Shown: positions 6,164 through 6,844 of the stretch, in pieces
How the letters are laid out: every line of letters starts with the position of its first letter
How positions within the stretch are numbered: position 1 is the stretch's first letter
From: an uncultured Verrucomicrobiota bacterium
GTDB taxonomy: Bacteria > Verrucomicrobiota > Verrucomicrobiia > Limisphaerales > UBA9464
Direction: 5' to 3'
NCBI GenBank assembly: GCA_903864375.1
Contig: CAIPFS010000579.1
Coordinates: 1-6,844, forward strand
DNA length: 6,844 nt
Translations under genes and position numbers: made by a program
Notes under the pieces: generated by a model
The model's database searches: none
Seen by the model: the letters and a program-made list of their open reading frames with translations, nothing else
Told to the model about the DNA's origin: nothing

Positions 6164-6844
6164 CTATGAGAAATGGAGGATTCAACTGGAATCACCGGAT
6201 GCTTCCGGTGGTGATGCTTTCGATCCTTGCCGCTGGCAGCGGAGGTTGCGGAAAGTCATTGCCGATCCAGGAATCGCTGCCTTCGCAAACGGGCTCGGGA
6301 CTTTCACGCACCCTGCCGTTGACCAACATGGTTCTGATTCATTCGGGAACATTCCAGCGAATCCGATTTCCCATCACGCTGACGCACGATTATTGGATGG
6401 GTAAATATGAGGTCACGCAAAACGAATTCCTCGCTGTGACGGGGCACAATCCAAGTCACTTTATTGGAGATTCCAATCGACCGGTTGAAAAGGTTACTTT
6501 CATCGACGCGTCCGCCTATTGCCGCAAGCTCACTGATCAGGAACGAGGGAAAGGCAATCTTCCCGAGGGCTATGAATACCGGCTGCCGACCGAGGCTGAA
6601 TGGGAGTATGCCTGCCGTGCGGGTTCCACCAATCGATTTAGTTTTGGGGACGACACGAATCGGGCGGAGCGGTTTGCCTGGACTTCGGAAAATAGTGAAG
6701 GCACGACCCACCCTGTTGGCCTTCGAGAGCCCAATGCCTGGGGGCTTTATGACATGCATGGAAACGTCTGGGAATGGTGCCTCGATTGGTTTGCGCCCTA
6801 TCCGGCTGCACCTCTTGTTGACCCGTCGGGAGCCAGTTCCAACA
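6151..6844 (+). CDS. Probable lipoprotein with FGE-sulfatase (SUMF1/EgtB/PvdO) domain (3'-partial)
   Basis: The frame stays open to the window end, giving 231 residues. The start at 6151 is chosen for its Shine-Dalgarno site and overlaps the previous gene by 13 bases; ATG 6166, two bases after that gene's stop, is the alternative. The leader is hydrophobic (MLPVVMLSILAAG, residues 17-29) and ends at Cys33 in SGGC, an imperfect lipobox, so lipid anchoring is likely but not certain. From about residue 59 the protein is a formylglycine-generating-enzyme-like domain: YWMGKYEVTQNEF (82-94), RLPTEAEWEYACRAGS (144-159) and GLYDMHGNVWEW (198-209) are family hallmarks. True FGEs oxidise a sulfatase Cys to formylglycine; relatives such as EgtB and PvdO do other chemistry, and many bacterial members are structural. 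The copper-binding Cys pair of genuine FGEs lies near the domain's C-terminus, beyond this window, so activity cannot be judged. No sulfatase gene is visible here. Tight coupling suggests co-expression with the FG-GAP/UnbV protein. Confidence 0.88.
   Translation, partial: MERVTMRNGGFNWNHRMLPVVMLSILAAGSGGCGKSLPIQESLPSQTGSGLSRTLPLTNMVLIHSGTFQRIRFPITLTHDYWMGKYEVTQNEFLAVTGHNPSHFIGDSNRPVEKVTFIDASAYCRKLTDQERGKGNLPEGYEYRLPTEAEWEYACRAGSTNRFSFGDDTNRAERFAWTSENSEGTTHPVGLREPNAWGLYDMHGNVWEWCLDWFAPYPAAPLVDPSGASSN
6191..6212 (+). other. Hairpin in the 5' coding region of the FGE-like gene
   Basis: CACCGGA (6193-6199) and TCCGGTG (6204-6210) form a perfect 7-bp stem around the loop TGCT, extendable by a T-G wobble and an A-T pair. 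It lies 40 bases after the proposed start and contains the in-frame ATG at 6199, which argues against that ATG as the start. There is no T-tract, so it is not a terminator. A role in translation is possible, but chance is equally plausible. Confidence 0.35.

Noticed and set aside
6304..6759. A 151-codon minus-strand ORF opposite the FGE-like gene
   Set aside because: The + strand frame encodes unmistakable FGE hallmarks, so the antisense frame is a shadow.

Overview
The window looks like chromosomal DNA of a Verrucomicrobiota-type (PVC group) bacterium. The evidence is the protein repertoire: a large secreted protein with CBM9-like domains and a PVC-style Ig-like domain, a giant FG-GAP/UnbV-ASPIC protein, and a formylglycine-generating-enzyme-like lipoprotein. 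An intergenic element whose translated fragments resemble interspersed repeats I associate with verrucomicrobial genomes points the same way. Base composition is moderately GC-rich. The assignment rests on recognition of families, not on a marker gene.

Layout: all three genes are on the + strand. (1) 1..2040 is the 3' part of a large extracellular protein. It holds the end of one CBM9-like domain, a full second copy, an Ig-like domain and an uncharacterised beta-rich C-terminal region. (2) 2041..2419 is non-coding. It opens with a clear intrinsic terminator at 2077..2108, followed by about 210 bases that look like a dispersed repeat, and ends with a good Shine-Dalgarno site. (3) 2420..6163 is a complete 1247-residue exported protein with thirteen FG-GAP/VCBS calcium-loop motifs and two UnbV/ASPIC domains, i.e. 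two unequal halves of the same general plan. (4) 6151..6844 is the N-terminal 231 residues of a probable lipoprotein with an FGE-sulfatase (SUMF1) domain. It overlaps or abuts gene 3 and runs off the window.

The terminator splits the window into two transcription units: the CBM9-like gene ends one, and the FG-GAP/UnbV gene and FGE-like gene probably form a translationally coupled operon. All three products are predicted to act outside the cytoplasm, so surface binding or carbohydrate/protein interaction is a reasonable common theme, but no substrate or reaction can be fixed from this sequence. No RNA gene, CRISPR array, insertion sequence, defence system or phage gene was seen. The points most worth following are the synonymously diverged but protein-identical block in the tandem CBM9-like domains and the intergenic repeat element.
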